36,548 bases of DNA, taken from the NCBI GenBank assembly GCA_022766945.1, contig JALEOU010000107.1, positions 1 to 36,548 on the forward strand. The letters are read 5' to 3'. The translations under genes and the position numbers were made by a program. The DNA is from Fusicatenibacter sp. GTDB lineage: Bacteria > Bacillota > Clostridia > Lachnospirales > Lachnospiraceae. This document shows positions 1-8,125 of this stretch, one piece after another. Below the pieces are notes generated by a model. It ran no database searches. It was not told the DNA's origin and saw nothing but the letters and a program-made list of their open reading frames with translations. Position 1 is the first letter of the stretch; each line of letters opens with the position of its first letter.

Positions 1-1
1 A

Positions 2-1600
2 GAAATCAATTTAAGCAAGTATGGCATTACCGGAACTACTGAGATTGTATACAATCCGTCCTTCGAGCAGTTATTCGAAGAAGAGACCAAACCGGGCCTG
101 GAAGGATTCGAAGTTGGTCAGGAGAGCGAACTGGGTGCAGTTAACGTTATGACTGGTATCTATACCGGACGTTCCCCGAAAGATAAATACATCGTTATGG
201 ATGAGAACTCCAAAGACACAGTTTGGTGGACAACAGATGAGTACAAAAATGACAACCATCCGATGTCCGAGGAGACCTGGGCTGTATTAAAAGATATCGC
301 ACAGAAAGAGCTGTCCAACAAGAGACTGTTCGTAGTTGACGCATTCTGCGGCGCTAACAAAGATACCCGTATGGCTATCCGCTTCATCGTAGAAGTAGCC
401 TGGCAAGCACACTTTGTAAAGAACATGTTCATCATCCCGACAGAGGAAGAACTGAAAGATTTCGAGCCGGATTTCATCGTTTACAATGCTTCCAAAGCAA
501 AAGTTGAGAACTATAAAGAACTGGGCCTGAACTCCGAGACAGCTGTTGCTTTCAACATCACCAGCCGTGAGCAGGTTATCATCAACACATGGTACGGCGG
601 AGAGATGAAGAAAGGTATGTTCTCCATGATGAACTACTATCTGCCGCTGAAGGGCATCGCTTCCATGCACTGCTCCGCAAACACAGATATGAACGGTGAG
701 AACACCGCTATCTTCTTCGGTCTGTCCGGAACAGGTAAGACCACTCTTTCCACAGACCCGAAACGTCTTCTGATCGGTGATGACGAGCACGGCTGGGATG
801 ACAACGGCGTATTCAACTTCGAAGGCGGATGCTATGCGAAGGTTATCAACCTGGACAAAGAGTCTGAGCCTGATATCTACAATGCAATCAGACGTGACGC
901 TCTTCTTGAGAACGTAACTCTGGATGCTGAAGGAAAGATTGATTTCGCAGATAAGAGCGTAACCGAGAACACTCGTGTATCTTACCCGATTAACCACATT
1001 GATAACATCGTTCGTCCGGTATCTTCTGCACCGGCAGCTAAGAACGTAATCTTCCTGTCTGCAGATGCATTCGGCGTACTTCCGCCGGTTTCCATCCTGA
1101 CTCCGGAGCAGACTCAGTACTATTTCCTGTCCGGATTTACTGCAAAACTTGCAGGTACAGAGCGTGGAATCACTGAGCCGACTCCTACTTTCTCCGCTTG
1201 CTTTGGTCAGGCTTTCCTGGAGCTGCATCCGACCAAATATGCAGAGGAACTGGGTAAGAAGATGGAGACGAGCGGTGCAAAGGCATACCTTGTGAATACC
1301 GGATGGAACGGAACCGGAAAACGTATCTCCATCAAAGATACCCGTGGTATCATCGATGCGATTCTGAACGGCGATATCAAGAATGCACCGACCAAGAAGA
1401 TTCCGTACTTTAACTTCGAAGTACCGACCGAACTTCCGGGCGTTGATCCTGCTATCCTTGATCCGCGTGATACCTACGCTGATGCTTCCGAGTGGGAGAC
1501 AAAAGCACAGGATCTGGCTGACAGATTTATTAAGAACTTTGCAAAATATGAGGGAAATGCTGCAGGAAAAGCACTTGTTTCCGCAGGTCCTCAGAAATAA
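2..1600 (+). CDS. pckA: Phosphoenolpyruvate carboxykinase (ATP), 5' partial
   Basis: Cytosolic enzyme interconverting oxaloacetate + ATP and PEP + CO2 + ADP. The reading frame is open from base 2 with no start, so the N-terminus lies just outside the window. The first visible residues ([10 protein letters not shown]) align with the usual beginning of the family, so only a few residues are missing. An internal ATG at 149 is not the start, because conserved family sequence (TEIVYNPS) lies upstream of it. Signature elements seen: the phosphate-binding kinase-1a loop [12 protein letters not shown], the Mg-binding kinase-2 segment [15 protein letters not shown] near the N-terminus and [11 protein letters not shown] towards the C-terminus. 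The P-loop type marks the ATP-dependent rather than the GTP-dependent family. It stands as a single gene before a strong terminator. In anaerobic gut Firmicutes the enzyme often runs in the carboxylating, ATP-forming direction; that direction is inferred, not shown here. Confidence 0.97.
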   Translation, partial: EINLSKYGITGTTEIVYNPSFEQLFEEETKPGLEGFEVGQESELGAVNVMTGIYTGRSPKDKYIVMDENSKDTVWWTTDEYKNDNHPMSEETWAVLKDIAQKELSNKRLFVVDAFCGANKDTRMAIRFIVEVAWQAHFVKNMFIIPTEEELKDFEPDFIVYNASKAKVENYKELGLNSETAVAFNITSREQVIINTWYGGEMKKGMFSMMNYYLPLKGIASMHCSANTDMNGENTAIFFGLSGTGKTTLSTDPKRLLIGDDEHGWDDNGVFNFEGGCYAKVINLDKESEPDIYNAIRRDALLENVTLDAEGKIDFADKSVTENTRVSYPINHIDNIVRPVSSAPAAKNVIFLSADAFGVLPPVSILTPEQTQYYFLSGFTAKLAGTERGITEPTPTFSACFGQAFLELHPTKYAEELGKKMETSGAKAYLVNTGWNGTGKRISIKDTRGIIDAILNGDIKNAPTKKIPYFNFEVPTELPGVDPAILDPRDTYADASEWETKAQDLADRFIKNFAKYEGNAAGKALVSAGPQK

Positions 1601-1626
1601 TTCACTAAGGAACGGATTGTTCCGGA

Positions 1627-1669
1627 CACAACAAAAAGGCGGCACCGCAAGGGCCGTCTTTTTGTTGTG
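1627..1669. terminator. Bidirectional intrinsic terminator after pckA
   Basis: A 17-bp stem with one mismatch (CACAACAAAAAGGCGGC against GCCGTCTTTTTGTTGTG) and a short loop. It has an A-run in the left arm and a T-run in the right arm, so it can end both pckA and the convergent protease remnant. Confidence 0.88.
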
Positions 1670-1718
1670 CTGAGCATAAAAAGAAAGATATCCTGAATTT
1701 TTTCGGGTATGCAAAAAC

Positions 1719-2636
1719 TTACTCCGGAAAACTGTCCCTCAGACACAGCACGCCCCATCCCAGCCGCCGGTTGGGATATTCCCGCTCGGTGGGGAGCCTT
1801 CTGGCACCCTTAATCAGATAGGCCTTTACTTTCTCGCCGTAGAGAAACGGATCATTGCCCCGCAGAATCCCCCACTCCATGAGAAGAGCAGCACTGCCTG
1901 TGACAAAAGGAGTGGCAAAGGAGGTTCCGGTAAACGTATCATATCCGCCGCCGGCTCTGGGGGCCAGGATGCCAACGCCGGGTGCACACAGATCCGGTTT
2001 GATTTCCTGGAGAAGACGGGTGTATCCCCGTCCGGAAAAATCCGCGTAGGAGGAAAGCCTGGGATTGTAGGCTCCAACTGTGAGGCCGTAACGGGAAGTA
2101 GAGGGAATGGTAAGCGTTGTGTCTGCGGAGGGCTGGAAAAAACGTGTTTCCGGCCCGATGGAGGTTCCTCCGGGAAGCCACATATCGTATTCCCCGGAAA
2201 TGAGTTTCCTGGGAGTCAGCTCCACGGTCCAGACACCGCTTTCTACGTAGGATGCTCCGGAACGTCCCTGGAAGGTCAGGTAGATTTCCTGCGCCTGACT
2301 GTAGGGGGCGGGCATGCCGTAATACAACAGTACTTCGGTAGAGCCGAGGGAAAGCCGCGCTGCTCCAAGGACGGGCAGGAGAGCCCCGGAGCGAATTCCT
2401 CCGGGAGAAATGAGATGAATGGAGATTTCATCTCCATAGATTTTCCAGATCTGAAGATTCAGTGAGGACTCATAGGAACCGACGCCAAATTCCACCCGGT
2501 GGATATCCGAGAGCGTTTGCAGAGTTCCTGAGGTGTGCCGTCCGCTGCTTCCCTCATTACCGGATCCGATACAGATGATATTCTGCCCAAGATTGGATAC
2601 GGAGTTCAGGTAGGTTTCGACCAGAGAGTTACCACT
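1719..2636 (-). pseudogene. C-terminal part of Csp-like S8 serine protease, cut off by element insertion
   Basis: An open frame of 305 codons encoding the distal part of a subtilisin-family (S8) protease. Visible are the oxyanion-hole segment GSGNEGSSGR, then about 130 residues with no subtilisin motif in the place where CspA/B/C germination proteases carry a jelly-roll insert, then LTVGAYNP, and the catalytic serine motif GTSFATP near the C-terminus. The fragment has no start of its own. Reading upstream from 2636, in-frame stops TAG, TAA and TAG follow within seven codons of the junction, and no ribosome site is present. The N-terminal part is at 8184-9023 on the same strand; the codon after the junction continues its frame exactly. 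GTG at 2495 is an in-frame valine, not a start. Probably untranslated unless the element excises. Confidence 0.9.
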
Positions 2637-2661
2637 ATGTGTGCGCTATTACTAAGGGAAA
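2616..2661. other. Left attachment site of the recombinase element
   Basis: The protease sequence ends and the element begins here. The 5-bp crossover repeat ATGTG is at 2637-2641, identical to 8199-8203. The element-side arm TAAGGGAAA is at 2653-2661, an exact inverted copy of TTTCCCTTA at 8178-8186. The arms lie 11 and 12 bp from the repeat, so joining the element ends gives a nearly centred palindrome. Confidence 0.8.
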
Positions 2662-2667
2662 GAATGT

Positions 2668-2694
2668 TAAAAAAATTTGCAGCCTCAGCGCTGC
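2668..2694 (-). terminator. Terminator of the recombinase operon
   Basis: On the minus strand a short hairpin GCAGC/GCTGC is followed by a run of seven T. The recombinase stop codon lies inside the hairpin. It ends transcription just before the left element boundary. The stem is short, so moderate confidence. Confidence 0.6.
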
Positions 2695-4277
2695 CCTTTA
2701 TCTGACGGATAGGGAGACTGGCAGGAAAATACGATGTCAATGCTCCGATCTCCTTTTACCAGAATCTGGTCGATCAGTTCTGTCATCAGTTCTCTGGGAA
2801 TTTCAGACAGTGTTCCGGACTGCATCCATGTTTTTATCCAATGATCAGAACCTTCCTTTCTTTCTTCCAGGCATTCTGATACATGCTCTGCCTGATGGAT
2901 TTTTTTCCTGATCTCCTGTTCCTGCTGCTCGTACTCTGCCTTATAGAAAAGATATTCTTCTTTCTCAAGGAGGGTGTCCACGTAGTCTTCATAGGCTTTC
3001 TTTTTATATTTCTGAATTTTTTCCAATTCTCCCCGCAAGCGTTGTGTACGCAGACCTGCTTCTTTACAATGCTGTTCCGCCTTCTTATTCTGATCGGATG
3101 ATTTTAAGATTTCCTTCTTATCACTTTCTTTCAGTGTCAGATTTACCTGCCGCTGTATTTCTTTTTTTACAATGGAATCAAGAACTTCTTTCTTTATGAA
3201 ATGAGAATGGCAGACGGTATTTCCCTTTCTGTGATAGGAACCGCATTCATATCCATCCCTGCAGGTAACCCTCTGGAGATGGTATCCGCAGTCTCCACAG
3301 ACAAGAATCCCGGCATATGGATTGACTTTACGCGTTTCACTGTGAAATCCCGGTGTCCGTGCCCTTTTCTTTCTGAGTTTCTGTACCTGGGCAAATGTGT
3401 CCTTACTGATGATCGGTTCGTGCATTCCTTCTACAATGTATTGTTGTTCTCTGGGAATCGAATCATATTTTGCCACCTTATAGGAGATTTTTTCTGATTT
3501 ATGCTGTACCATGGCACCGGTATAAACCGGATTCTCCAGAATGACATGGATGGTAGGATATGCCCAGCCTTTTGCAGCGGCTTTTTCCTGTGCATTGGAG
3601 TAATTCAGCCCCTGTATTTTTCTTTTGTACTGGGAGGGAGGAAGGATTCCTTCACTGTTCAGCTTTTTCGCAATTCCATCTTTGGAATATCCTTCCAGAT
3701 ACAGAGCAAAAATTTTTCGAACAACTTTTGCGGCTTCTTCATCCGGCAAAAAGTGATGTTTATCTTTAGGATCTCTGAGATATCCATACGGTGCAAAGCC
3801 GGACATAAACTGTCCGCGTTTTTTCTGTGCGGTAAGCGCACCCCGGATTTTTTTGGAAATATCACGGCTATACATATCATTAAACAGTGTTTTAAACTGT
3901 GCCAGCTCTTCATTGCTGTGCAGAAGAGAATCCACGCCGTCCAGAATCGCAATGTACCGGATGCCGAGAGAAGGAAAGACGCGTTCAATATAATTACTGG
4001 TTTCAATGTGCTCGCGTCCCAGACGGGAGAGATCTTTCGTGATTACGCCCTGCAGTTTACCTTGACAGATATCCTTCATCATGCGCTGGAATTCCGGTCT
4101 GTTTGCAAAAGAAAGGCCGGAATAGCCGTCATCCGTATAAACATCTGCAATCTCAAGATCTTCTGATTTCTCCACATACTCAAAAATCAGCTTTTTTTGA
4201 TTTTCGATACTTTCACTGATTCTGTTTTCCCCATCATCTTTGGATAAACGACAATATGCTGCCATCTGATAAATCAT
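2685..4277 (-). CDS. Large serine recombinase with zinc ribbon and coiled coil
   Basis: A 530-aa site-specific DNA recombinase of the large serine family, likely the integrase/excisionase of the element. N-terminal resolvase domain (about 1-150) with the nucleophile in YCRLS (Ser12), DDGYSG and the SRLGRE segment. Then comes a recombinase domain (about 170-280) with the typical NPVYTGAMV stretch. Next is a zinc ribbon with two cysteine pairs (CGDCGYHLQR, later CGSYHRKGNTVC), and a charged, Lys/Glu-rich coiled-coil region (about 380-470) of the kind that controls integration versus excision. All catalytic features are intact. The start ATG at 4277 has AAGGAGG upstream and overlaps the stop of the preceding recombinase by 4 bp (ATGA), so the two are translationally coupled. 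Its 3' end is 44 bp from the element boundary, as is usual for integrases next to their att site. Confidence 0.93.
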   Translation of the reverse strand: MIYQMAAYCRLSKDDGENRISESIENQKKLIFEYVEKSEDLEIADVYTDDGYSGLSFANRPEFQRMMKDICQGKLQGVITKDLSRLGREHIETSNYIERVFPSLGIRYIAILDGVDSLLHSNEELAQFKTLFNDMYSRDISKKIRGALTAQKKRGQFMSGFAPYGYLRDPKDKHHFLPDEEAAKVVRKIFALYLEGYSKDGIAKKLNSEGILPPSQYKRKIQGLNYSNAQEKAAAKGWAYPTIHVILENPVYTGAMVQHKSEKISYKVAKYDSIPREQQYIVEGMHEPIISKDTFAQVQKLRKKRARTPGFHSETRKVNPYAGILVCGDCGYHLQRVTCRDGYECGSYHRKGNTVCHSHFIKKEVLDSIVKKEIQRQVNLTLKESDKKEILKSSDQNKKAEQHCKEAGLRTQRLRGELEKIQKYKKKAYEDYVDTLLEKEEYLFYKAEYEQQEQEIRKKIHQAEHVSECLEERKEGSDHWIKTWMQSGTLSEIPRELMTELIDQILVKGDRSIDIVFSCQSPYPSDKGQR

Positions 4278-5188
4278 ACACGGTTCCTCCTTCGGATCTG
4301 CTGTGCCTGCCCGAAATCCTCTTTGGAAATGATCGCGTCGTGTGCATTTGGAATCAGTTCCTGTTTCTCCGGGGGAATTTCTTTTCTGTATGGCAGCTTA
4401 TAAGAGGGTTTATCGGTCTTTCTTAAGACGATGGCACCCGTATATACCGGATTTTTCAAAATTGCCCGCACAGCAGAAGGTGTCCATACCCCTTTTCCCA
4501 CATTCCATGCATAACCGGTGTTCAGGAACTCTTTTTTATATTTTGCCGGAGATGGAATTTTCTCTTCATTCAGACTTCTGCTGATCGCTGTACAGCCGCA
4601 GCCGCTTAGATACATCGTGTAAATTCTTTTGACAACTCTGGCTGCTGGGGGATCAATTTCCAGATGAGGACGGGTTTTCTGACTTTTTACATAACCATAG
4701 GGTGGTTCTTTCGGGGTGTATTCGCCCATACTTCTTTTTGTCCGGATGGCTGTTTTGATTTTCCGCGAGGTATCCACAAGATACAGGTCATTGAATAGCG
4801 TCTTGAGTTCCAGCAGTTCATCGTAGGTGCCGGCAGCAGAATCATAATGATCCAGAAGGGATACAATCCGAATCCGTTTTTCCGGAAAATACTTACCAAG
4901 ATAATAGTTAGTATCAATCTGTTCTCTTCCGAGACGCGATACATCCTTGAAAATGACCATACTGATGAGACCGGATTCGATGTCTGCAAGCATTCTTCGA
5001 AATTCCGGTCTGTCAAAATGACTGCCGGATATGCCGTCATCTGCATAGATTTCTGCTATGGCAATATCCTTGTGGTGATCAATAAAATCTTTGGCCATTT
5101 GAATCTGAGAGAGAATACTGGTGCTGTATGTGCCCTCCTTTTCAGATTCTTCTCTGGAAATGCGGCAATAAATTCCTGCCTGATACAT
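4274..5188 (-). CDS. Short serine recombinase lacking zinc ribbon and coiled coil
   Basis: A 304-aa recombinase-family protein. The resolvase domain is complete: YCRIS with Ser11, DDGISGSHFDRPEF, and SRLGRE. The following recombinase domain ends with the NPVYTGAIV stretch and a final basic segment (QIRRRNRV). It stops exactly where the partner protein continues into the zinc ribbon, so it lacks the second DNA-binding domain and the coiled coil. The clean end, the 4-bp coupled overlap with the next gene and a good ribosome site (AGGAGG 6 nt before ATG) suggest a stable architecture, not a fresh truncation. It shares perhaps a third of its sequence with the downstream recombinase by eye, so it is a paralogue, not a tandem copy. 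By analogy with the CcrA/CcrB pairs of SCC elements, both may be needed, but this is inference. Confidence 0.9.
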   Translation of the reverse strand: MYQAGIYCRISREESEKEGTYSTSILSQIQMAKDFIDHHKDIAIAEIYADDGISGSHFDRPEFRRMLADIESGLISMVIFKDVSRLGREQIDTNYYLGKYFPEKRIRIVSLLDHYDSAAGTYDELLELKTLFNDLYLVDTSRKIKTAIRTKRSMGEYTPKEPPYGYVKSQKTRPHLEIDPPAARVVKRIYTMYLSGCGCTAISRSLNEEKIPSPAKYKKEFLNTGYAWNVGKGVWTPSAVRAILKNPVYTGAIVLRKTDKPSYKLPYRKEIPPEKQELIPNAHDAIISKEDFGQAQQIRRRNRV

Positions 5189-5206
5189 GCGCTTCCTCCT
5201 GGAATT

Positions 5207-5413
5207 TCAATCTTCCATACTTCGCTCCGCCAGGTTCTTCAGGGCCTGTAGCAGAGTTCTTTCACCATTAAAATGCACACGCACCTGATATCCTTCCTGT
5301 TTATAAGTGACATCGTGGTTCGGAGCTTCAGACATATTTGCATCCTGGTTGTCTGGGATTGGAGGTTCCGTTGATGCGGTCCTGCGCTCCCCGGGAATAA
5401 ACAACGGATTCAT
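5207..5413 (-). CDS. Small recombinase-associated protein, TnpW-like
   Basis: A 68-aa protein at the head of the recombinase operon, 18 bp before the short recombinase. A longer reading from ATG 5434 is possible, but AAAGGAGG lies 7 nt before ATG 5413, inside that extension, so 5413 is the better start. The N-terminal half is proline-rich and low in structure. The C-terminal half (GYQVRVHFNGERTLLQALKN) resembles the small TnpW-type proteins encoded next to serine recombinases on clostridial transposons such as Tn4451. Position and size would also suit a recombination directionality factor that binds the recombinase and switches it to excision. The family match is from memory and weak; the link to the recombinases rests on operon position. 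Confidence 0.6.
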   Translation of the reverse strand: MNPLFIPGERRTASTEPPIPDNQDANMSEAPNHDVTYKQEGYQVRVHFNGERTLLQALKNLAERSMED

Positions 5414-5444
5414 GTGATTTGCCTCCTTTGGCATATGGTTCTTT

Positions 5445-5474
5445 TTTATATTGTATGCCGGCAGGATTGTACAA
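5445..5474 (-). promoter_or_regulatory. Candidate promoter of the recombinase operon
   Basis: On the minus strand a -35 TTGTAC and a -10 TATAAA are separated by 18 bp, with the -10 about 30 bp before the small gene's start. It is divergent from the perR promoter, about 60 bp away. Fair match only. Confidence 0.4.
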
Positions 5475-5531
5475 AAGTTGTGACTGTTCAGAGATTACAT
5501 GAAACGCTGTGCAAAAAACAGATAGTTTCCC

Positions 5532-5559
5532 TTGACAAATATGTTAGAATGATTATAAT
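5532..5559 (+). promoter_or_regulatory. Promoter of the perR operon
   Basis: TTGACA at 5532-5537 and TATAAT at 5554-5559 with a 16-bp spacer, both perfect consensus hexamers. The -10 lies inside the first PerR box, so a bound repressor would block RNA polymerase. Confidence 0.85.
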
Positions 5560-5578
5560 TAAATTAGAATAATTCTAA
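5544..5578. promoter_or_regulatory. Two tandem PerR boxes
   Basis: Box 1 is TTAGAATGATTATAA (5544-5558), one base off the PerR consensus TTATAATNATTATAA. Box 2 is TTAGAATAATTCTAA (5564-5578), a perfect 7-1-7 palindrome. Their centres are 20 bp apart, two helical turns. Box 1 overlaps the -10 and box 2 covers the region just downstream of the start point. This predicts autorepression of the whole four-gene operon and release by peroxide. Confidence 0.87.
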
Positions 5579-5604
5579 AATAAGACCGCGAAAAGGGAGT
5601 TTAT

Positions 5605-6000
5605 ATGACAAAATACGAGAAAGAGATATTTTCCATCATAAATACCTCGCGGGAACATCTGACCGCAGAACAGATTTTTCGTAAACTGCGGGAAGTACAT
5701 CCAAACGTGGTCCTCGCGACGGTATATAACAATCTGAACAGACTTCTGGAAGCGGAACTGATCCGCCGGGTATCCATAGAAGGTATGCCGGATCGGTATG
5801 ACCGCACAGAGAAACATGATCATCTGGTGTGCAGAATCTGCGGAAAGCTCGCAGATACAAAGTTTCGGGATCTCACAGCATCCCTGCGCGAGCAGATGGG
5901 CGATGAGTTTCTGTATTATGATCTGAAAGTTTATTATGTGTGTCCTGAGTGCAGAAAAAAACAGCAGGAGCAGGCAAAAAGGAACCTTACAGATGCATAA
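5605..6000 (+). CDS. perR: Fur-family peroxide-responsive repressor, PerR type
   Basis: A 131-aa DNA-binding repressor of the Fur family. Winged helix in residues 1-80 with the recognition segment LATVYNNLNRLLEAEL. The structural zinc site is formed by two cysteine pairs, C76/C79 (CRIC) and C113/C116 (CPEC). Regulatory metal ligands can be placed at H32, D66, H71, H73 and D84. An Asp at the last position is typical of PerR (Fur has Glu), which fits a sensor whose iron-bound histidines are oxidised by hydrogen peroxide. First gene of the operon, with AAGGGAG before the ATG, and preceded by two PerR boxes, so it should repress itself. Rubrerythrin follows after 48 bp. Fur or Zur function is less likely given the boxes and the downstream genes. 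Confidence 0.92.
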   Translation: MTKYEKEIFSIINTSREHLTAEQIFRKLREVHPNVVLATVYNNLNRLLEAELIRRVSIEGMPDRYDRTEKHDHLVCRICGKLADTKFRDLTASLREQMGDEFLYYDLKVYYVCPECRKKQQEQAKRNLTDA

Positions 6001-6048
6001 AAAGCATCTTGCAGGAATAGAAGTTTTAAAAGAAAAGGAGAAAAAACA

Positions 6049-6705
6049 ATGGCGAAATGGAAATGTAAAGTGTGTGGTTATATTTATGAAGGAGAAGAGC
6101 TTCCGGCCGATTTTAAGTGTCCGGTATGCAAACAGCCATCTTCCTCTTTTGAGAAGGTAGAAGAGGCGAAGCATAAATATGCCGGAACACAGACTGAGAA
6201 GAATCTTGAGACAGCTTTTGCGGGAGAGTCTGAGGCGAGAAATAAATATACGTATTTTGCTTCTGTTGCCAAAAAAGAAGGCTACGAGCAGATTTCCGCT
6301 CTGTTCTTAAAGACTGCGGAGAATGAAAGAGAACATGCCAAGATGTGGTTTAAGGAATTAAACGGCATCGGAGATACAAAAGAAAATCTGGCAGCCGCAG
6401 CAGAGGGAGAAAATTACGAGTGGACGGATATGTATGACGGCTTTGCAAAGACGGCAGAGGCAGAAGGGTTCCCGGAACTGGCAGCAAAATTCCGTCTGGT
6501 AGCTGCGATTGAGAAACATCATGAGGAAAGATACCGCGCACTGTTAAAGAATGTGGAGCTGGCTGCTGTGTTTGAAAAGAGCGAAGTGAAAGTCTGGGAG
6601 TGCCGCAACTGCGGACATATCGTGGTTGGCACAGCTGCACCGGAGATTTGCCCGACCTGCAATCACCCGCAGAGCTATTTTGAGGTACATGCTGAAAACT
6701 ATTGA
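6049..6705 (+). CDS. Rubrerythrin with a rubredoxin domain at each end
   Basis: A 218-aa non-haem iron peroxidase that reduces hydrogen peroxide to water in anaerobes. Three parts: an N-terminal rubredoxin-like domain (residues 4-36; C6, C9, C24, C27), a ferritin-like four-helix di-iron domain (about 45-175) with the ligand motifs ENEREH and EKHHEER, and a C-terminal rubredoxin domain (C185, C188, C201, C204). Classical rubrerythrin has only the C-terminal rubredoxin and reverse rubrerythrin only the N-terminal one, so this carries both, which may let electrons enter from two partners. The N-terminal domain is very close to the C-terminal domain of the flavin reductase two genes downstream. 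The start ATG at 6049 has AAAGGAG upstream. Second gene of the PerR operon and its main detoxifying enzyme. Confidence 0.93.
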   Translation: MAKWKCKVCGYIYEGEELPADFKCPVCKQPSSSFEKVEEAKHKYAGTQTEKNLETAFAGESEARNKYTYFASVAKKEGYEQISALFLKTAENEREHAKMWFKELNGIGDTKENLAAAAEGENYEWTDMYDGFAKTAEAEGFPELAAKFRLVAAIEKHHEERYRALLKNVELAAVFEKSEVKVWECRNCGHIVVGTAAPEICPTCNHPQSYFEVHAENY

Positions 6706-6735
6706 TAGAAATGCATCAATGAGATTGGGAGGGAT

Positions 6736-7479
6736 ATGACAATGTTAAAAGGAAAAACCGCTATCGTGACAGGCGGAACCAGAGGAATTGGTTTTGCGAT
6801 TGTGAAGAAATATCTTGAGAATGGTGCCAATGTTGCGATTGCCGGATCCAGACAGGAATCTGTGGAAAAAGCGATCGGAAACCTTGGTGAATATGAGGGA
6901 CGCGTGATGGGGATCTGGCCGGATCTTGGTTCGCCGGAGGAAGTAGCAGCCGCATTTGCTTCGGTAAAAGAGAAATTCGGAAGTCTTGATATTTTGGCAA
7001 ATAATGCGGGAATTTCTTCCAGAACCAGTCTGTATGATTATACACTGGAGGAGTTTCAGAAAATTGTTGATATTAACCTGACAGCGGTATTTATCTGCTC
7101 GCAGGCTGCTGCCAGAATCATGAAGGAGCAGGGCGGCGGAGTGATCATCAATACCAGCTCCATGGTTGGTGAATATGGACAGCCTTCCGGATGCGGTTAT
7201 CCGGCAACAAAATTTGCGGTAAATGGTCTGACAAAATCGCTGGCGAGAGAGCTGGCGAAGGATCATATCCGTGTGAATGCGGTGGCGCCGGGTGTGACAA
7301 GAACAGACATGGTAGCTGCACTTCCGAAGGAAATGGTGGAAAGAATCTCTGCGGGAATTCCGCTGGGACGGATGGGAGAGCCTCTGGATATTGCAAACGC
7401 TTATCTCTATCTGGCAAGCGATCTGGCAAGCTATGTGACCGGAATTACCCTGCGCGTTGACGGCGCTGCGATGACCTGA
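6736..7479 (+). CDS. SDR-family NAD(P)-dependent oxidoreductase
   Basis: A 247-aa classical short-chain dehydrogenase. Rossmann nucleotide-binding motif TGGTRGIG (residues 13-20), NNAG, and the catalytic Ser plus YPATK (Tyr-x-x-x-Lys). The C-terminal end (ASDLASYVTGITLRVDGA) is the usual SDR closing segment. The substrate cannot be told: relatives include 3-oxoacyl-ACP reductases and sugar or steroid dehydrogenases. GGGAGG stands 3 nt before ATG 6736 and 9 nt before ATG 6742, so the protein may start two residues later. It lies 30 bp after rubrerythrin and 10 bp before the flavin reductase, so it should be induced by peroxide with them. A role in supplying or balancing reduced nucleotide, or in clearing oxidised carbonyls, is possible but only inferred. 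Confidence 0.88.
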   Translation: MTMLKGKTAIVTGGTRGIGFAIVKKYLENGANVAIAGSRQESVEKAIGNLGEYEGRVMGIWPDLGSPEEVAAAFASVKEKFGSLDILANNAGISSRTSLYDYTLEEFQKIVDINLTAVFICSQAAARIMKEQGGGVIINTSSMVGEYGQPSGCGYPATKFAVNGLTKSLARELAKDHIRVNAVAPGVTRTDMVAALPKEMVERISAGIPLGRMGEPLDIANAYLYLASDLASYVTGITLRVDGAAMT

Positions 7480-7489
7480 CAGGAGTGTG

Positions 7490-8113
7490 ATGAGTATGAA
7501 TAAAAAAGCGATGTATCAGCTGACATACGGGTTGTTTGTACTGACTTCCCGTATCGGAGTGAAAGATCACGGCTGTATCATTAATACAGCAGGACAGGTG
7601 ACCTCCAGCCCGAACCGGATCAGTATTGCCGTAAACAAAGACAATCTGACGCATGATGTGATCATGGCGAGCAGAAAATTCAATCTTTCCATTTTGAGTG
7701 AAAAGGCAGATTTTGAAATTTTCCGGCATTTTGGATTTCAGTCGGGAAGAACAACGGATAAATTTGCGGATTATCCGGCCTGCAGGCGCAGTGAGAATGG
7801 ACTTTTTTATCTCACGGAAGGAACGAATGCCTACATCAGCGCAAGCGTGGAGCAGACCATTGATCTGGGAAGTCATACCATGTTTATCGCAGCCGTAGAA
7901 GATATGGATGTGCTGTCAGCAGAACCTTCTGCCACCTATGCATATTATCAGTCCAATATCAAGCCGAAACCGGAGAAGAAAGCTCCGGCCGGAAAAACAA
8001 CATGGCGCTGTACCGTATGCGGATATATTTATGAAGGAGAAGAACTTCCGCCAGATTTTGTGTGTCCGCTGTGCAAACATCCGGCATCTGATTTTGAAAA
8101 AGTAACGGAATAA
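7490..8113 (+). CDS. Flavin reductase-rubredoxin fusion (high-molecular-weight rubredoxin type)
   Basis: A 207-aa electron-transfer protein. N-terminal FMN-binding split-barrel flavin reductase domain (about 1-150; opening LTYGLFVLTSR, then a CIINTAGQVTSSP segment), a lysine- and proline-rich linker, and a C-terminal rubredoxin (from about 172; two CxxC pairs, CTVC and CPLC). The same architecture is found in Hrb of Moorella, which passes electrons from NADH to oxygen- or NO-reducing flavodiiron protein. Here rubrerythrin is the neighbour and no flavodiiron protein is seen, so rubrerythrin is the likely acceptor. AGGAG precedes ATG 7490 by 4 nt; ATG 7496 is an alternative start. Last gene of the PerR operon, followed by a terminator. 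Confidence 0.88.
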   Translation: MSMNKKAMYQLTYGLFVLTSRIGVKDHGCIINTAGQVTSSPNRISIAVNKDNLTHDVIMASRKFNLSILSEKADFEIFRHFGFQSGRTTDKFADYPACRRSENGLFYLTEGTNAYISASVEQTIDLGSHTMFIAAVEDMDVLSAEPSATYAYYQSNIKPKPEKKAPAGKTTWRCTVCGYIYEGEELPPDFVCPLCKHPASDFEKVTE

Positions 8114-8125
8114 CCTTTAAAAAGA

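Noticed and set aside
287-1714. A 475-codon open frame antisense to pckA
   Set aside because: It is opposite a highly conserved pckA coding region, has no ribosome site, and its translation is rich in Cys/Ser with no family features. It is a by-product of codon usage.
3501-4166. A 221-codon frame antisense to the large recombinase
   Set aside because: The opposite strand encodes an intact recombinase with catalytic motifs, and the antisense product has no recognisable motif or ribosome site.
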